A DNA stretch of 64,000 nt from assembly GCA_040509495.1 (NCBI GenBank), contig JBEVKW010000172.1:1-64000 (forward strand), given 5' to 3'. This DNA comes from Terrimonas_A sp040509495 (GTDB lineage: Bacteria > Bacteroidota > Bacteroidia > Chitinophagales > Chitinophagaceae). Below are positions 45,256 to 54,899 of this stretch, one piece after another; position 1 is the stretch's first letter; every line of letters begins with the position of its first letter. A program made the translations under genes and the position numbers. The notes under the pieces are model-generated. The model worked only from the letters and a program-made list of their open reading frames with translations, searched no databases and was not told where the DNA came from.

Positions 45256-45909
45256 ATGCCGAAAAATGTAAAAACAGGCCTTGAAGCCCTGCTTCGTCCG
45301 GAAGACAGTATCGTCGTATTGATCGATCATCAGCCATTCCAGTTCGCCAACCTGCACAGCCACGAGCCGACCATGATCATCAACGCGGTAACGGGATTAG
45401 CCAAAGCAGCGAAGGTATTCAGTGTGCCGACGATTCTGACCACCGTTCTTGAGGAGCGTGGCGGTTTCATCCTTAAACAGCTTCAGGATGTATTCCCCGA
45501 CCAGAAACCGATCAACCGGACTTTTATCAATACCTGGCAGGATACGAATGTTACCAGCATTGTAGCGAACAGCGGCCGTAAGCAGCTTATCATCGCCGGT
45601 CTGTGGACGGATATCTGCGTAGCAATGCCCGCTATCCAGGCGGCCGGTGAAGGGTATGATGTATTCGTTGTGACCGATGCATGCGGATCAAGTTCTAAGG
45701 AAGCGCATGATATGTCGATACGCCGGATGGCGGCGCATGGCATCACACCGATCAACTGGCTGGCTGTTGCTTCAGAGTGGCAACGCGACCATGCGCGCAG
45801 TGCAACAGCAGCACCTTTTGCCGATGTGATCCTGGAACATGGAGGCGCAAGCGGTGTTTCATTTGCATGGGAATTACAGTTGCTGAACACGCCTGTTCCC
45901 GCAAAATAA
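45256..45909 (+). CDS. Isochorismatase family hydrolase (YcaC-like)
   Basis: 217 residues, cytoplasmic. Catalytic Asp in VVLIDHQPFQFANL, VPTILTTV, and AGLWTDICVAMPAIQAAGEGYDV with the nucleophile Cys; the C-terminal part (VASEWQRDHARSATAAPFADV) is typical of YcaC. It is the unexported relative of the two secreted proteins at 23329-24024 and 55796-56497. It is divergent from Crp/Fnr 1 with the TAGA palindrome between. An LLM oxidoreductase and a pirin follow on the same strand, with a repeat element in the first gap. Confidence 0.93.
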   Translation: MPKNVKTGLEALLRPEDSIVVLIDHQPFQFANLHSHEPTMIINAVTGLAKAAKVFSVPTILTTVLEERGGFILKQLQDVFPDQKPINRTFINTWQDTNVTSIVANSGRKQLIIAGLWTDICVAMPAIQAAGEGYDVFVVTDACGSSSKEAHDMSIRRMAAHGITPINWLAVASEWQRDHARSATAAPFADVILEHGGASGVSFAWELQLLNTPVPAK

Positions 45910-45934
45910 TTTCACACATCTCTTTCAGCAGGCT

Positions 45935-46034
45935 GGCGTAGTTTCCCGCAGATGAACGCAGATCGATGTGCAGATACGCAGATCATTTTCTAACACAAGA
46001 ATAGGATCTGCGTTCATCACAGGGAGCCTACGCC
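45935..46034. repeat. CGCAGAT-type intergenic repeat, copy b (folded)
   Basis: Outer arms GGCGTAG (45935-45941) and CTACGCC (46028-46034), inner perfect 13-bp arms ATGAACGCAGATC (45952-45964) and GATCTGCGTTCAT (46005-46017). It shares the core GTTTCCCGCAGATG with copies a and c. It lies between the isochorismatase and LLM oxidoreductase genes and could act as an attenuating hairpin within that transcript. Confidence 0.7.
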
Positions 46035-46061
46035 CTCCCATCAAAAAACAAACACGACAAC

Positions 46062-47084
46062 ATGGAAATAGGTATAGACAGTTTCGCATCTGCAATGTAC
46101 AGCAGCAATGAACTGAACAGCATCGATGCGATGGAGCAACTTCTCGATAGAATAGTTGCCGCGGATGAGGCGGGGCTGGATGTTTTTGGTATCGGGGAAC
46201 ATCATAAAAAAGAGTTCCTGGATTCTGCTCCCGCAGTGATACTGGCGGCCGCTGCAGCGCGTACTAAAAAGATCCGGCTGATGAGTGCGGTGACAGTATT
46301 GAGCACGTCCGATCCTGTGCGGTTGTTCCAACAGTTCGCCACACTGGATATCATTTCCAAAGGACGCGCGGAGATCATTGCCGGCCGTGGTTCTGCAACA
46401 GAAGCATTTCCCCTGTTCGGATATAACCTGGCTGATTACGACGCTCTGTTCAGCGAAAAATTAAAACTGCTACTGCAGATCCGCGAAGAGGAGTTCGTTA
46501 CCTGGTCAGGCAGGTTCAGACCCGAATTAAAAAATCAACCGGTCTACCCGCGCCCTGTACAGAAGAAATTGCCGGTATGGGTAGGCGTAGGCGGAACACC
46601 GGAATCATTCGTTCGCGCGGGTAAACTGGGCCTTCCGCTGATGGTGGCCGTTATCGGAGGACAAACAGAGAGCTTCAGGCCACTGGTCGACCTTTACAGA
46701 AAAACGGGTCAGGAAGCCGGATTCAAACCGGAGGAATTGAAGGTAGGATTGCATTCGCCGGGTTATGTAGGTGAAACCGATCAATCAGCGATCGCTGATT
46801 ATTTTCCAGGCTATATAGAATCATGGACTAAAATTGGCCGTGAACGCGGCTGGCCACCCGTCACCAAGGCTCAGTTCGATGCAGGGGTCGCTCCGAAAGG
46901 TGTGCTCGTCGTTGGTGGTCCGGAAACAGTAGCTGAAAAATTAATGAGACACAGCAAGTCGCTCGGGGGCGTCGACCTGTTTTCATTTCAAATGGATATT
47001 GCCGGTCTTACACACCAACAGCTAACACGGTCTATAGAACTGATCGGGTCAAAATTGATCCCGCTGGTAAAACAGCCTCGTTAA
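46062..47084 (+). CDS. LLM class flavin-dependent oxidoreductase
   Basis: 340 residues with the luciferase-like TIM-barrel pattern: GIGEHHKKEF near the N-terminus, RLMSAVTVLSTSDPVRLFQQFATLDIIS, RAEIIAGRGS and PVWVGVGGTPES. Such enzymes use reduced FMN (or F420) to oxygenate or reduce small molecules; the substrate is not evident. ATG 46062 has no strong ribosome-binding site but begins the fold correctly. It lies between a YcaC-like gene and a pirin on the same strand, a set that recurs in oxidative or electrophile-stress loci. Confidence 0.93.
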   Translation: MEIGIDSFASAMYSSNELNSIDAMEQLLDRIVAADEAGLDVFGIGEHHKKEFLDSAPAVILAAAAARTKKIRLMSAVTVLSTSDPVRLFQQFATLDIISKGRAEIIAGRGSATEAFPLFGYNLADYDALFSEKLKLLLQIREEEFVTWSGRFRPELKNQPVYPRPVQKKLPVWVGVGGTPESFVRAGKLGLPLMVAVIGGQTESFRPLVDLYRKTGQEAGFKPEELKVGLHSPGYVGETDQSAIADYFPGYIESWTKIGRERGWPPVTKAQFDAGVAPKGVLVVGGPETVAEKLMRHSKSLGGVDLFSFQMDIAGLTHQQLTRSIELIGSKLIPLVKQPR

Positions 47085-47156
47085 GATGTACCCGGACTTC
47101 CTCAGATAGGTGACCATCGAACTCCATCACAATTTTTAAACAACATTGAATCTGTC

Positions 47157-48080
47157 ATGAAAAAGAGAAGTAGTTTTTCCACCCGGGGAAAACGAGAGGA
47201 TATCGGCGACCTGGAAATTTACAGGATGATGCCGAACAGGTATGCGGATGCCGTTGGGCCCTTTGTTTTTTTAGATCATATTGCCCCAAGGATCCGGACA
47301 ACGATCAACAAAGAAGGCACCGGGGCGCATCCGCACCGTGGTATGGCAACATTGACTTATATCCTTCATGGCGAAGCCGAACATTTTGACAGCACCGGGA
47401 ATTATGCACTCGTTCATTCCGGCGGCGTTCAATGGATGAATGCGGGTAACGGGATCATTCACGATGAAACACTGAACTATGATACCCAAACGGATTCGAA
47501 ACTGATCCATGTGCTGCAATTCTGGATCAACCTGCCTGCAAAGATCAAAGCCGGAAAGCCGTCTTACCTGGCTATTGAAGGCACTGACATTCCTGTGAAG
47601 ACACTGGCGGATGAAAAAGGATGGATCAAAATAATCGCGGGTTCATACGATGAAGTACATGCGGTGATACCAACTTATTCGCAGCAATTCCTTTATCATA
47701 TCCATCTGGTACCGGGCGCAAATTTCGGGATCGAATTTGCCGACAAAACAGAGGTTGCCGCTTTTCTTCCCACTTTACCAGCCATCATCAATGATGAAAC
47801 ATTCTATGCGGGTGATTTCATCGAATACGACAGAAGTGCAGGGACGATCGAACTGCGGAATGAGAACACGGAGGCTTGTGACTTTATATTATTCGGTGGC
47901 GAACCCTATCGGGAGCCGATCTACGCTGAAGGGCCTTTCGTCATGAACTCGATGCTGGAGATCGCAGATGCCTATCGTGGTTTTTTCAATGGCGATTACG
48001 GTAAAATAGTGTATGAACAGCAAAGAGCTAAGAATGCAGCGCTGATTGAACAGGATATGAATAGACAGGACTCACCTTGA
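47157..48080 (+). CDS. Pirin family protein
   Basis: 307 residues, two cupin domains. The N-terminal one has the pirin metal motif (GTGAHPHRGMATLTYILHGE and EHFDSTG), giving His, His, His and Glu ligands; WMNAGNGIIHDE and VLQFWINLPAKIK are family hallmarks. Some pirins are quercetinases, others bind regulators; activity here is unknown. It follows the LLM oxidoreductase by 72 bases, and a bidirectional hairpin terminator lies past its end. Confidence 0.95.
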   Translation: MKKRSSFSTRGKREDIGDLEIYRMMPNRYADAVGPFVFLDHIAPRIRTTINKEGTGAHPHRGMATLTYILHGEAEHFDSTGNYALVHSGGVQWMNAGNGIIHDETLNYDTQTDSKLIHVLQFWINLPAKIKAGKPSYLAIEGTDIPVKTLADEKGWIKIIAGSYDEVHAVIPTYSQQFLYHIHLVPGANFGIEFADKTEVAAFLPTLPAIINDETFYAGDFIEYDRSAGTIELRNENTEACDFILFGGEPYREPIYAEGPFVMNSMLEIADAYRGFFNGDYGKIVYEQQRAKNAALIEQDMNRQDSP

Positions 48081-48092
48081 AAAAACAGGCAA

Positions 48093-48147
48093 CGGTGTCC
48101 GCTACCAGGTGACAAATTGGACATGATGCCATTTGTCGCGGACACCG
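48093..48147. terminator. Strong hairpin between convergent pirin and methyltransferase genes
   Basis: CGGTGTCCGC (48093-48102) pairs perfectly with GCGGACACCG (48138-48147); inside, GACAAATTGG pairs with CCATTTGTC. It is placed between two convergent genes and is a likely bidirectional terminator, although no T-run follows. Confidence 0.6.
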
Positions 48148-48164
48148 GCAATGATCTTTGTGCT

Positions 48165-48977
48165 CTACGCGATCTTTCCCGGCTTGACCGCATGACCGGC
48201 GTACAGCATATTCATATCCGTGTCTTCTACCAGGCAAAAATTTCTACCAAGGTCCGCGAACGTCCATTCGCCTTTGGCCCGTTTTCTAAGGTATTTGAGC
48301 ATCACCGGAACGGAGATATTGGGTTTCGAACCGGTATGCTCTTTCCATTGCATACCTGCTTTTGTAAGGAGATGGCGGATCTCGCCTGGTTTGATGAACA
48401 TTTTCCATACATGCAGACCGGCTGGCATAAAGGCCCAGCGTTTCCATTCCTGCCATATCTTGATCGCAACCAGTTTACTTACCAACGTGCGATTGATCGT
48501 ATCATAAATAAAAACGCCGCCAGGCTTCAACACCCGCGAGATCTCCATGATCACTTTAGGAAGATCGCGGACATGCTCCAGCACATCGCAGCAGAAAACA
48601 ACATCAAAAGAAGCGTCGGCAAAGGGGATGTCTTCGCCTGAAGCCACCCGATAAGCGATGCTCAACCCTTGTGACGCAGCATGACTGCGGGCTGTATGTA
48701 CAGATTCATCTGCCGGGTCGATCCCGGATGTGTCAAAGCCCATTCCGGCGATCTCTTCCGTCAGGATCCCACCGCCGCTTCCAACTTCCAACGCAGACTT
48801 ACCTTTCGGATCAATGCCAAGCCGGTGCAATACCCGCTCCGCGTAGCCAACTCTCCAGGGATTCACCGAAGTTTTCAGGATATGCAGCACATCGTCTTCG
48901 TTCCACCAGATATCGCCTTGCTCCCTGTATACCTGGTTATTGATCTGGCCGTATATTTCAATGGGTGTCTTTTCCAT
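48165..48977 (-). CDS. Class I SAM-dependent methyltransferase, UbiG-like
   Basis: 270 residues. ALEVGSGGGILTEEIAGMGF (SAM motif I), GIDPADESVHTA, FDVVFCCDVLEHVRDL and LKPGGVFIYDTINRT follow the UbiG pattern closely, including the N-terminal EQGDIWWNEDD. UbiG O-methylates quinone precursors. The protein is longer than plain UbiG at its C-terminal end, and Bacteroidota make menaquinone, so the substrate may differ. It is 46 bases downstream of the cupin gene on the same strand and likely shares its promoter. Confidence 0.87.
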   Translation of the reverse strand: MEKTPIEIYGQINNQVYREQGDIWWNEDDVLHILKTSVNPWRVGYAERVLHRLGIDPKGKSALEVGSGGGILTEEIAGMGFDTSGIDPADESVHTARSHAASQGLSIAYRVASGEDIPFADASFDVVFCCDVLEHVRDLPKVIMEISRVLKPGGVFIYDTINRTLVSKLVAIKIWQEWKRWAFMPAGLHVWKMFIKPGEIRHLLTKAGMQWKEHTGSKPNISVPVMLKYLRKRAKGEWTFADLGRNFCLVEDTDMNMLYAGHAVKPGKIA

Positions 48978-49023
48978 GATTTATTTTGATGACTGATTAT
49001 TTGATGGATTGATAAAGAAAAAA

Positions 49024-49458
49024 TTAGTTGGCCACCGCAACAAGTCCGTACTGACGCATGATGTCTTTTAATCTTGCCATATCCGGTGGACCACCAGCGC
49101 GTAGAACACTGAGCAGGTCTTTAAAATAATTAGCGGTGAAAACGCCGGGATTGGCGAACGCGAGTATCTCCACTGTTTCACTGGACTCATTGGTGAAACT
49201 GTGTATACGCCCCCGTTTGATGAAATGATGATCGCCGGGTTGTAACTGGATCGTAACATCATCAACAGTGAGAGTAAGTGTTCCTTTCAGACCGTAGATG
49301 GTTTCATCAAAGTTATCATGATAGTGCGCTGACGGCACCTTGGCATGGGGATGGATAACGACCCTGAACATCGTGAATTGTCCGTTCGTATCCATAGCAT
49401 CCAGGCAAAAATGGATCTCAAGGCCATTGCCCAGATCGATCACTTCAGTTGGTTTCAT
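49024..49458 (-). CDS. Cupin domain protein
   Basis: 144 residues, a single cupin barrel: SAHYHDNFDETIYGLKG (motif 1: His, His, Glu) and PGDHHFIKRGRIHSFTN (motif 2: His). It could bind a metal and act as a small dioxygenase, isomerase or sensor. It begins the cupin-methyltransferase unit. The perfect palindrome at 49505-49522 lies 47-64 bases upstream, in the gap to Crp/Fnr 2. Confidence 0.9.
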   Translation of the reverse strand: MKPTEVIDLGNGLEIHFCLDAMDTNGQFTMFRVVIHPHAKVPSAHYHDNFDETIYGLKGTLTLTVDDVTIQLQPGDHHFIKRGRIHSFTNESSETVEILAFANPGVFTANYFKDLLSVLRAGGPPDMARLKDIMRQYGLVAVAN

Positions 49459-49504
49459 ACTGGTGGTTTAGTGAAGCAAAAGAAAGAGAAAACCTCTCAC
49501 AAGA

Positions 49505-49522
49505 TCTTGACGCGCGTCAAGA
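49505..49522. promoter_or_regulatory. Perfect palindrome with FNR-type half-sites TTGA-N6-TCAA
   Basis: TCTTGACG-CG-CGTCAAGA is an 18-bp perfect palindrome; its core TTGA-N6-TCAA is the FNR/DNR half-site pattern. It lies between the Crp/Fnr 2 stop (49527) and the cupin start (49458). Confidence 0.7.
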
Positions 49523-49526
49523 AATA

Positions 49527-50108
49527 TTACAAATGCATGTTTCTTTTCCGGATCCTGCTCAGCGTTTCCGGAGATACGCCAAGATAGCTGGCTATATGAT
49601 ATTGAGGCAGCCGGTTGATCCAATGTGGATTTTCCTTCAGTATGCGACGGTATTTTTCATCCGGCGTTTCGTTGGTCATATTGCTCAGCAGATTCTTCAG
49701 CCAGGCGACGGTGCGTCCACGATTCTTGATCTGGTACATGGCATAGTCAGGTATGGTCCGGGTGGCATACTCCCAGTTTTTCCTGCTCAGGTAGATCAAT
49801 GTACAATTCTCCACGGCCTGCATACTCATGGTGGATGGAGTGCGGTAAATAAAGCTGTCCATTTCGCCGCACCACCACCCTTCTTCGGCAAAGAAAATAT
49901 TGCGTTCATCTCCGCCCGGAGAAATATGATACTGGCGCAAACAACCGCTTAGTACAAAACCAACGCGGTTCACCACACTGCCTTGCGCAAAGAATAACTC
50001 ATTCCTGGAAAGAGAAAAATTTTCGAACAGGGAAAGTAACTCCCTAAAAGCTTCATCAGGAAAATGATGTCTGTCGCGAAGGGTTTGAAGAAGTAAATCT
50101 GTATTCAT
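49527..50108 (-). CDS. Crp/Fnr family transcriptional regulator 2
   Basis: 193 residues: cyclic-nucleotide-type beta roll (QGSVVNRVGFVLSGCLRQY), dimerisation helix, and C-terminal helix-turn-helix HIASYLGVSPETLSRIRKRN. The recognition helix has E-T-L-S-R, the same pattern of Glu, Ser and Arg that FNR uses (E209, S212, R213) to read TTGA. In agreement, a perfect TTGA-N6-TCAA palindrome lies just past the gene in front of the cupin gene. No cluster cysteines, so it is not an oxygen-sensing FNR. Confidence 0.92.
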   Translation of the reverse strand: MNTDLLLQTLRDRHHFPDEAFRELLSLFENFSLSRNELFFAQGSVVNRVGFVLSGCLRQYHISPGGDERNIFFAEEGWWCGEMDSFIYRTPSTMSMQAVENCTLIYLSRKNWEYATRTIPDYAMYQIKNRGRTVAWLKNLLSNMTNETPDEKYRRILKENPHWINRLPQYHIASYLGVSPETLSRIRKRNMHL

Positions 50109-50323
50109 GATCGGCGGATAGAAACGTTGCGCAAATATTTATTGCAGGAGCGGGAAGATACTGATTTCTATGCCCGGTAAAATATGAATTGAAATGGCTT
50201 TATGACCAGTGTGCAGGCTGCGGGCATAATGAGGGGGCAAACCCGGTGCTGCATACCTCAGCAAGCGCGGCCTGTTTCAGATAAGGTGTCATCAATCTGA
50301 TAAGCGCCGCCTGCAGTAAAATT

Positions 50324-52261
50324 TCAGCTGGTTGAAAAAAAATCCTTTTTGATCCCCAGCTTTTTGATCTTGGAAGCGAGCGTTGTTGGTGGCACACCCA
50401 GTATTTCTGCTGCTCCGCCTGAGCCACGGATACGGCCATTGCATTTACGGAGCACCCTTAATATGTGTTCACGTTCATTTTCCTCGATCGTCCGGTCATG
50501 TTCAGCCTGGGTGGTGGCTGGAATGCTGTTTATTGCCGATGGAAGAACGATGCCGGATATCTCCGTTCCTTTTGTTGTCAATACACTTCGCTCGATTACA
50601 TTTTCCAGTTCCCTGATGTTCCCGGGCCATGTGTAGTTCTGAAGCGAATGAAGTGCATCCCCCGTCAACCGTACTATCTTTTTTTGATTTTGCTCAGCAT
50701 ACAGTTTTAAAAAATGATTGGCCAGTAAAGGGATGTCTTCCTGGCGTTCGCGCAGTGCGGGGAGATGAATGGGGAATACATTCAGCCGGTAGTATAGGTC
50801 GAGTCGAAAGCGTCCTTCAGCCACTTCCTTTTCAAGATTCCTGTTCGTGGCCGCTACGACCCTGGCATTGATACGGATGGTTTCTTTACCTCCCACCCGC
50901 TCGATCTCTTTTTGCTGCAGTACGCGCAACAGCCGCGATTGCATTTCCAGCGGCATTTCTCCTATTTCGTCAAGGAATATTGTCCCATTCCCAGCCTGTT
51001 CGAATTTGCCGATGCGTCGTTCGGTGGCACCTGTAAAAGCGCCTTTTTCATGACCGAACAATTCCGACTCGATCAGTGAAGAGGGTAATGCGCCGCAGTT
51101 GACCTTCACCAATGGACCATTCTTGCGGTGGGAAAGCCGGTGAATGTTGTCTGCAATGCTTTCCTTTCCGGTACCACTTTCCCCGGTGATCAGCACTGAT
51201 GTTTCAGCAGAAGCCACCTGCATAAGAAGGTCGAACACCTGCATGATCGGCGCACTTGTTCCTACTATGCCGGCCAGCCGGGCAACAGGGACATTGTCTT
51301 TTTCCGCGTTTGATGCAACCACCGGCTCTATGGAAGGATTATCCATGCTTTGGACGATCGTCAGCAGGCTATAGCGAAGCCGTTCACAAAGATCGACATG
51401 GTCGGGATCGAAGCCTGCCGGTTGCCGGCTGAAAAAACTGAAATAGAAAACGCTGCCATCAGTCGCCTCCCAAATGGGCACCACCAGGTTACTTCTCATG
51501 CCGTAATGGTGCTTAATGGCTTCTTTCATTCCGGATGACTGTGTGGCCTTCTCGAAAGCTGCGTTCGTGTACAGGGTTACATTTGCTTCAGGGGAAACCT
51601 GTTCAAGCCGCTGCCTGAGTTCATGTGTCTTTAGCTTCGTTGCCAATTGAAACTCTTCCACACCGATCACATTGTATTGATCGTATCCTGTTCGTAAAAA
51701 TGCGGTGAGTTCATTCAGGTCATTGCGGGCGGTCTTTCGCACTGCCACTGCCAGGTCGTACGGAATCAATGGCTGCAAGGCCTGCACCAGCTTCAGCATT
51801 TTGGTCGGATGATCGCCATCAGATTTTTTCAGCGCCAGCAGTTGTCGCTGAAAAAATGTTTCTTTCCGCAAACCTGATTCCCTGCCGTACTCCTGGTGAT
51901 AAGCCGCGATCTCCATTGTTACCAGCAGATCCCTTTCCCTGAATGGTTTGATCAGGAAGCCGAATGGATGTGTTGCTTTAGCTTCATTCAAAATATCTTC
52001 ATTCGAATTGGCTGATAAGTAAATAAACCCGATCTGTTCCTTTTTCAGGTATCTCGCAAGATCGATCCCTGTTTCTTTTCCTGAAAGAAATATATCTACC
52101 AATACCAGGGCGGGTCTTTCCTTTGAGATCAGTTCAATAGCTTCACGAACAGAGCGGGCTACGGGCTGCACTTCATAACCGGCTTTGTTCAACATCAACC
52201 GCAAATGATTTGCTTCGACGAACTGATCTTCTACAATTAAAATTTTATGTGGCGTGTCCAT
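50324..52261 (-). CDS. Sigma-54-type response regulator B (REC, GAF-like, AAA+, HTH)
   Basis: 645 residues with the layout of response regulator A. Receiver with Asp56 in LVDIFL and Lys in LIKPFR; GAF-like domain 170-310; AAA+ with GESGTGKE and GAFTGA; C-terminal helix-turn-helix SGGAAEILGVPPTTLASKIKKL. It can therefore activate sigma-54 promoters. The start lies 4 bases after the kinase B stop. The gap behind it (50109-50323) contains no clear terminator. Confidence 0.95.
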   Translation of the reverse strand: MDTPHKILIVEDQFVEANHLRLMLNKAGYEVQPVARSVREAIELISKERPALVLVDIFLSGKETGIDLARYLKKEQIGFIYLSANSNEDILNEAKATHPFGFLIKPFRERDLLVTMEIAAYHQEYGRESGLRKETFFQRQLLALKKSDGDHPTKMLKLVQALQPLIPYDLAVAVRKTARNDLNELTAFLRTGYDQYNVIGVEEFQLATKLKTHELRQRLEQVSPEANVTLYTNAAFEKATQSSGMKEAIKHHYGMRSNLVVPIWEATDGSVFYFSFFSRQPAGFDPDHVDLCERLRYSLLTIVQSMDNPSIEPVVASNAEKDNVPVARLAGIVGTSAPIMQVFDLLMQVASAETSVLITGESGTGKESIADNIHRLSHRKNGPLVKVNCGALPSSLIESELFGHEKGAFTGATERRIGKFEQAGNGTIFLDEIGEMPLEMQSRLLRVLQQKEIERVGGKETIRINARVVAATNRNLEKEVAEGRFRLDLYYRLNVFPIHLPALRERQEDIPLLANHFLKLYAEQNQKKIVRLTGDALHSLQNYTWPGNIRELENVIERSVLTTKGTEISGIVLPSAINSIPATTQAEHDRTIEENEREHILRVLRKCNGRIRGSGGAAEILGVPPTTLASKIKKLGIKKDFFSTS

Positions 52262-52265
52262 TTGA

Positions 52266-54518
52266 TTAGGGTAATGGGAAGTTTATTTCTATTTTCAATC
52301 CATTCTCGTTCGAGATCCCGAGATGACCTTTTATATCTTCACTTAATCCGCGGATGAGGCTCAATCCCAGTGAAGCATTCTTTTGAAGCGCCCCGGAATT
52401 TGCAAAACCGATACCATTGTCGCGGATGATCAACCTGAAATAACCTGGTTCGGCCTGCTTGAATGACAGGTTGATCTCTCCTTCGCTCCTGCCGGAGAAT
52501 GCATATTTGAACGAATTGGTTACGGCTTCATTAACGATCAAACCAAGCGGAATAGAAAGTGAAAGCGGGAAGTTCACTTTTTCTACATCGAGAATAAACC
52601 GGACAGGGATGGATTTATCCAGGGAGTCTTGCAGGTAATCAGTCAACTCCCTGAAATAATCCGCCATATTGGTGAACGACAGGTTTTCGGATTGATACAA
52701 TTTCTGGTGAATGATCGACATGGCCTGAACCCTGTGCTGGCTCTCGCTGATCGCATCGAGTGCTTCCTTTCCTTTGATATATTCTGCCTGGCTGGCAAGC
52801 AGACCTACTACCATGTGTAAATTATTTTTAACGCGGTGATGTATTTCGCGCATCAGCCAGTCCTTTTCTTTAACGAGTGTATTAAGCGCCTCATTTTTTT
52901 CTTCTATCAATTGTTGTTGTTTCAGCAATGCAGCATTCGCCTTTTTTTTGAGGTTGTATGCATATAAAAGCAAACCGGCGATCATCAGGATAAGCGCAGC
53001 ACCTACCAGTGTTATTTTTTCGCGTGTATCAGCCTGATGAAGATGATCCTCCTGGATCTCAGCAGCTCTTTGTAATGACTGGATATTTTTTTCCTTTTTT
53101 GCCGTTTCATACTGAACATTGAAGTATTCGATCTGCCTGCTCTTTCTTTCGGTAAGCAATGAATCTTTGATGATCTTATACCGTTGAAAGTGTTTGATCG
53201 CACTTAAAAGATCTCCTGTAGCTGAATCGACCCTGAACTGCAGCAAGGAATACTGGGCGGCATAATCTGCCCGGTTAAGTTTTTGAGCAACCGCTCTGAA
53301 CGAGCCTGCATATTGCACAGCCTTCAGGTTCTGCTGTGTTGCAACATAATACGGAATGAGCGCCGTATATATCAGCGCGTACACTTCCGGATCAAATCCT
53401 TTGCGTTCTGCCACTTTCTCCAGGAAAGCGATCTGTGGCGCGGCCTGTTCATATTCTTTCAGCTCGAGGTACGCAGGAATGAGGATCCAGGCGAACTGTA
53501 TCTTGAAATTGTCCCGTATAGCCGGATATCGCTTAAAGATCGTGTGTAAGAAATCCAATGCCTGCCGGGCCCTGCCGGTTTTCACCAGTTGTTCAGATAT
53601 ACTGCTGGCAATATTGGCAATGTAATTCTTATCATCGAACCTGATGGCGATCTGAAGGGCTTTATCGAAATAAGCACTCGACTTTGCTGTATCACCAAGT
53701 TCAAAATAAGAAGAGCCCAGCCTGTTATAGTAAGTACACATCGACAGACTTGTATCTCCCAATGCTTCCGCTGTCTGAATGGCTTTTAATCCATACTCCA
53801 CCCCACGCTCATAGTCGCCCATTGCAACATGGAGTGAACCGAGCAGATCATACACGCTCATCAACCGGGGATATTTTATTTCCTGGTAAAGAGCCAGCGA
53901 CTCCTGCAATGCCATGCGCGCTGCCGGCAAACGGTTGGTAATATAAAGCAGGTCTCCCTCCTCCCGCAAGCAGTCGGCCAGGCGCATCTTGTTCCCTGCC
54001 TGCCTGAACGCCTTCGCTGCACTGTCAAGATAGCTGATGCGCAGAAGGAAATAATCCATCATGGCATCTCCCGGTTCAGGCTGACCGGCATTGGTTGTTA
54101 TCGACCAGAGCGACACATAAGTTTCTCCGAGTTCATCATAAGCTGACAGGCTTTTAAATATTCTTACTGCATCATCTGCTGCAAGCTTCGCCTGTTGATA
54201 CTGATGATTGATCTCCGCAATATGAGCAAGCTGAAAACTGCTTTTACCTTCACCGGCCTTGTAGCGCAGTTGCCTGCTGTATTCCTGTGCCTGGCTGGCC
54301 AGTGTAAAGGCTGAGTCGACCCGCGCAGAAGGCTGACCTATTCCGTTCACCAGCCATGCTGCCCATTGTAATTGCAGGTCTACCTGTTCTGCTGAAGGCT
54401 TTTTTGTGCGCAGTACCGCCAGCCTCGACCTCGCTTCTTGCTCGCTAAAGCCAGGCTTCTGTGAAAGCCCTGGCAAGGCAAGCCAGCAACACAATATGAA
54501 CACAAGCCGTAAGCGCAT
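52266..54518 (-). CDS. TPR sensor histidine kinase B (HisKA_2 type)
   Basis: 750 residues: signal peptide (MRLRLVFILCCWLALPGLSQ), TPR repeats to about 480, one membrane segment (VGAALILMIAGLLLYAY), then REIHHRVKNN (phospho-His at 560/561) and the ATPase domain (VNEAVTNSFKYAF, IRDNGIGF). It is paralogous to kinase A at 31417-33900 with the same gene order. It is divergent from an alpha/beta hydrolase gene, and two perfect palindromes lie in the gap between them. Confidence 0.94.
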   Translation of the reverse strand: MRLRLVFILCCWLALPGLSQKPGFSEQEARSRLAVLRTKKPSAEQVDLQLQWAAWLVNGIGQPSARVDSAFTLASQAQEYSRQLRYKAGEGKSSFQLAHIAEINHQYQQAKLAADDAVRIFKSLSAYDELGETYVSLWSITTNAGQPEPGDAMMDYFLLRISYLDSAAKAFRQAGNKMRLADCLREEGDLLYITNRLPAARMALQESLALYQEIKYPRLMSVYDLLGSLHVAMGDYERGVEYGLKAIQTAEALGDTSLSMCTYYNRLGSSYFELGDTAKSSAYFDKALQIAIRFDDKNYIANIASSISEQLVKTGRARQALDFLHTIFKRYPAIRDNFKIQFAWILIPAYLELKEYEQAAPQIAFLEKVAERKGFDPEVYALIYTALIPYYVATQQNLKAVQYAGSFRAVAQKLNRADYAAQYSLLQFRVDSATGDLLSAIKHFQRYKIIKDSLLTERKSRQIEYFNVQYETAKKEKNIQSLQRAAEIQEDHLHQADTREKITLVGAALILMIAGLLLYAYNLKKKANAALLKQQQLIEEKNEALNTLVKEKDWLMREIHHRVKNNLHMVVGLLASQAEYIKGKEALDAISESQHRVQAMSIIHQKLYQSENLSFTNMADYFRELTDYLQDSLDKSIPVRFILDVEKVNFPLSLSIPLGLIVNEAVTNSFKYAFSGRSEGEINLSFKQAEPGYFRLIIRDNGIGFANSGALQKNASLGLSLIRGLSEDIKGHLGISNENGLKIEINFPLP

Positions 54519-54899
54519 AATTTTTACTAAGCTATTCTTTTTATACTAATCTCCTGCCAGGAAGTATTTCCCGCATTGCCACAAGATTCCGTTACCGGTA
54601 CCGGCGTGGCAGAGAAGGGCGTGTTATTGTTGTATGAGGGCGCAGGGGTCCTGCAATCCAGGGGTTCATTATCACTATCCTTTTTTTAAGGAATGATCTT
54701 TTTTACCACGCACAGACCCCTGTATACAGGGCCCGTATAAGAACCTGCATGGCGTTTCTGCGACGAAAGCTCGTTGCCCGTTTCGTTCAACGACGATATA
54801 TCGTCGGAGAACCGCCACCTGTATCGCTCATTGCTCCTGATTATCAATCATGGTTGTTATGGAATGAGATTCGTACCTGTTCTTGCATCAACCAATGTT
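54519..54899. other. Divergent region between kinase B and hydrolase, two palindromes
   Basis: No gene. Two perfect palindromes: CCCTGTATACAGGG (54718-54731) and CGACGATATATCGTCG (54791-54806). The second lies about 94 bases upstream of the chosen hydrolase start. Confidence 0.5.

Noticed and set aside
29450..54518. Sigma-54 promoters (-24/-12) expected near the two response regulators
   Set aside because: I looked for TGGCA-N-TTGC patterns upstream of neighbouring genes and found none convincing.
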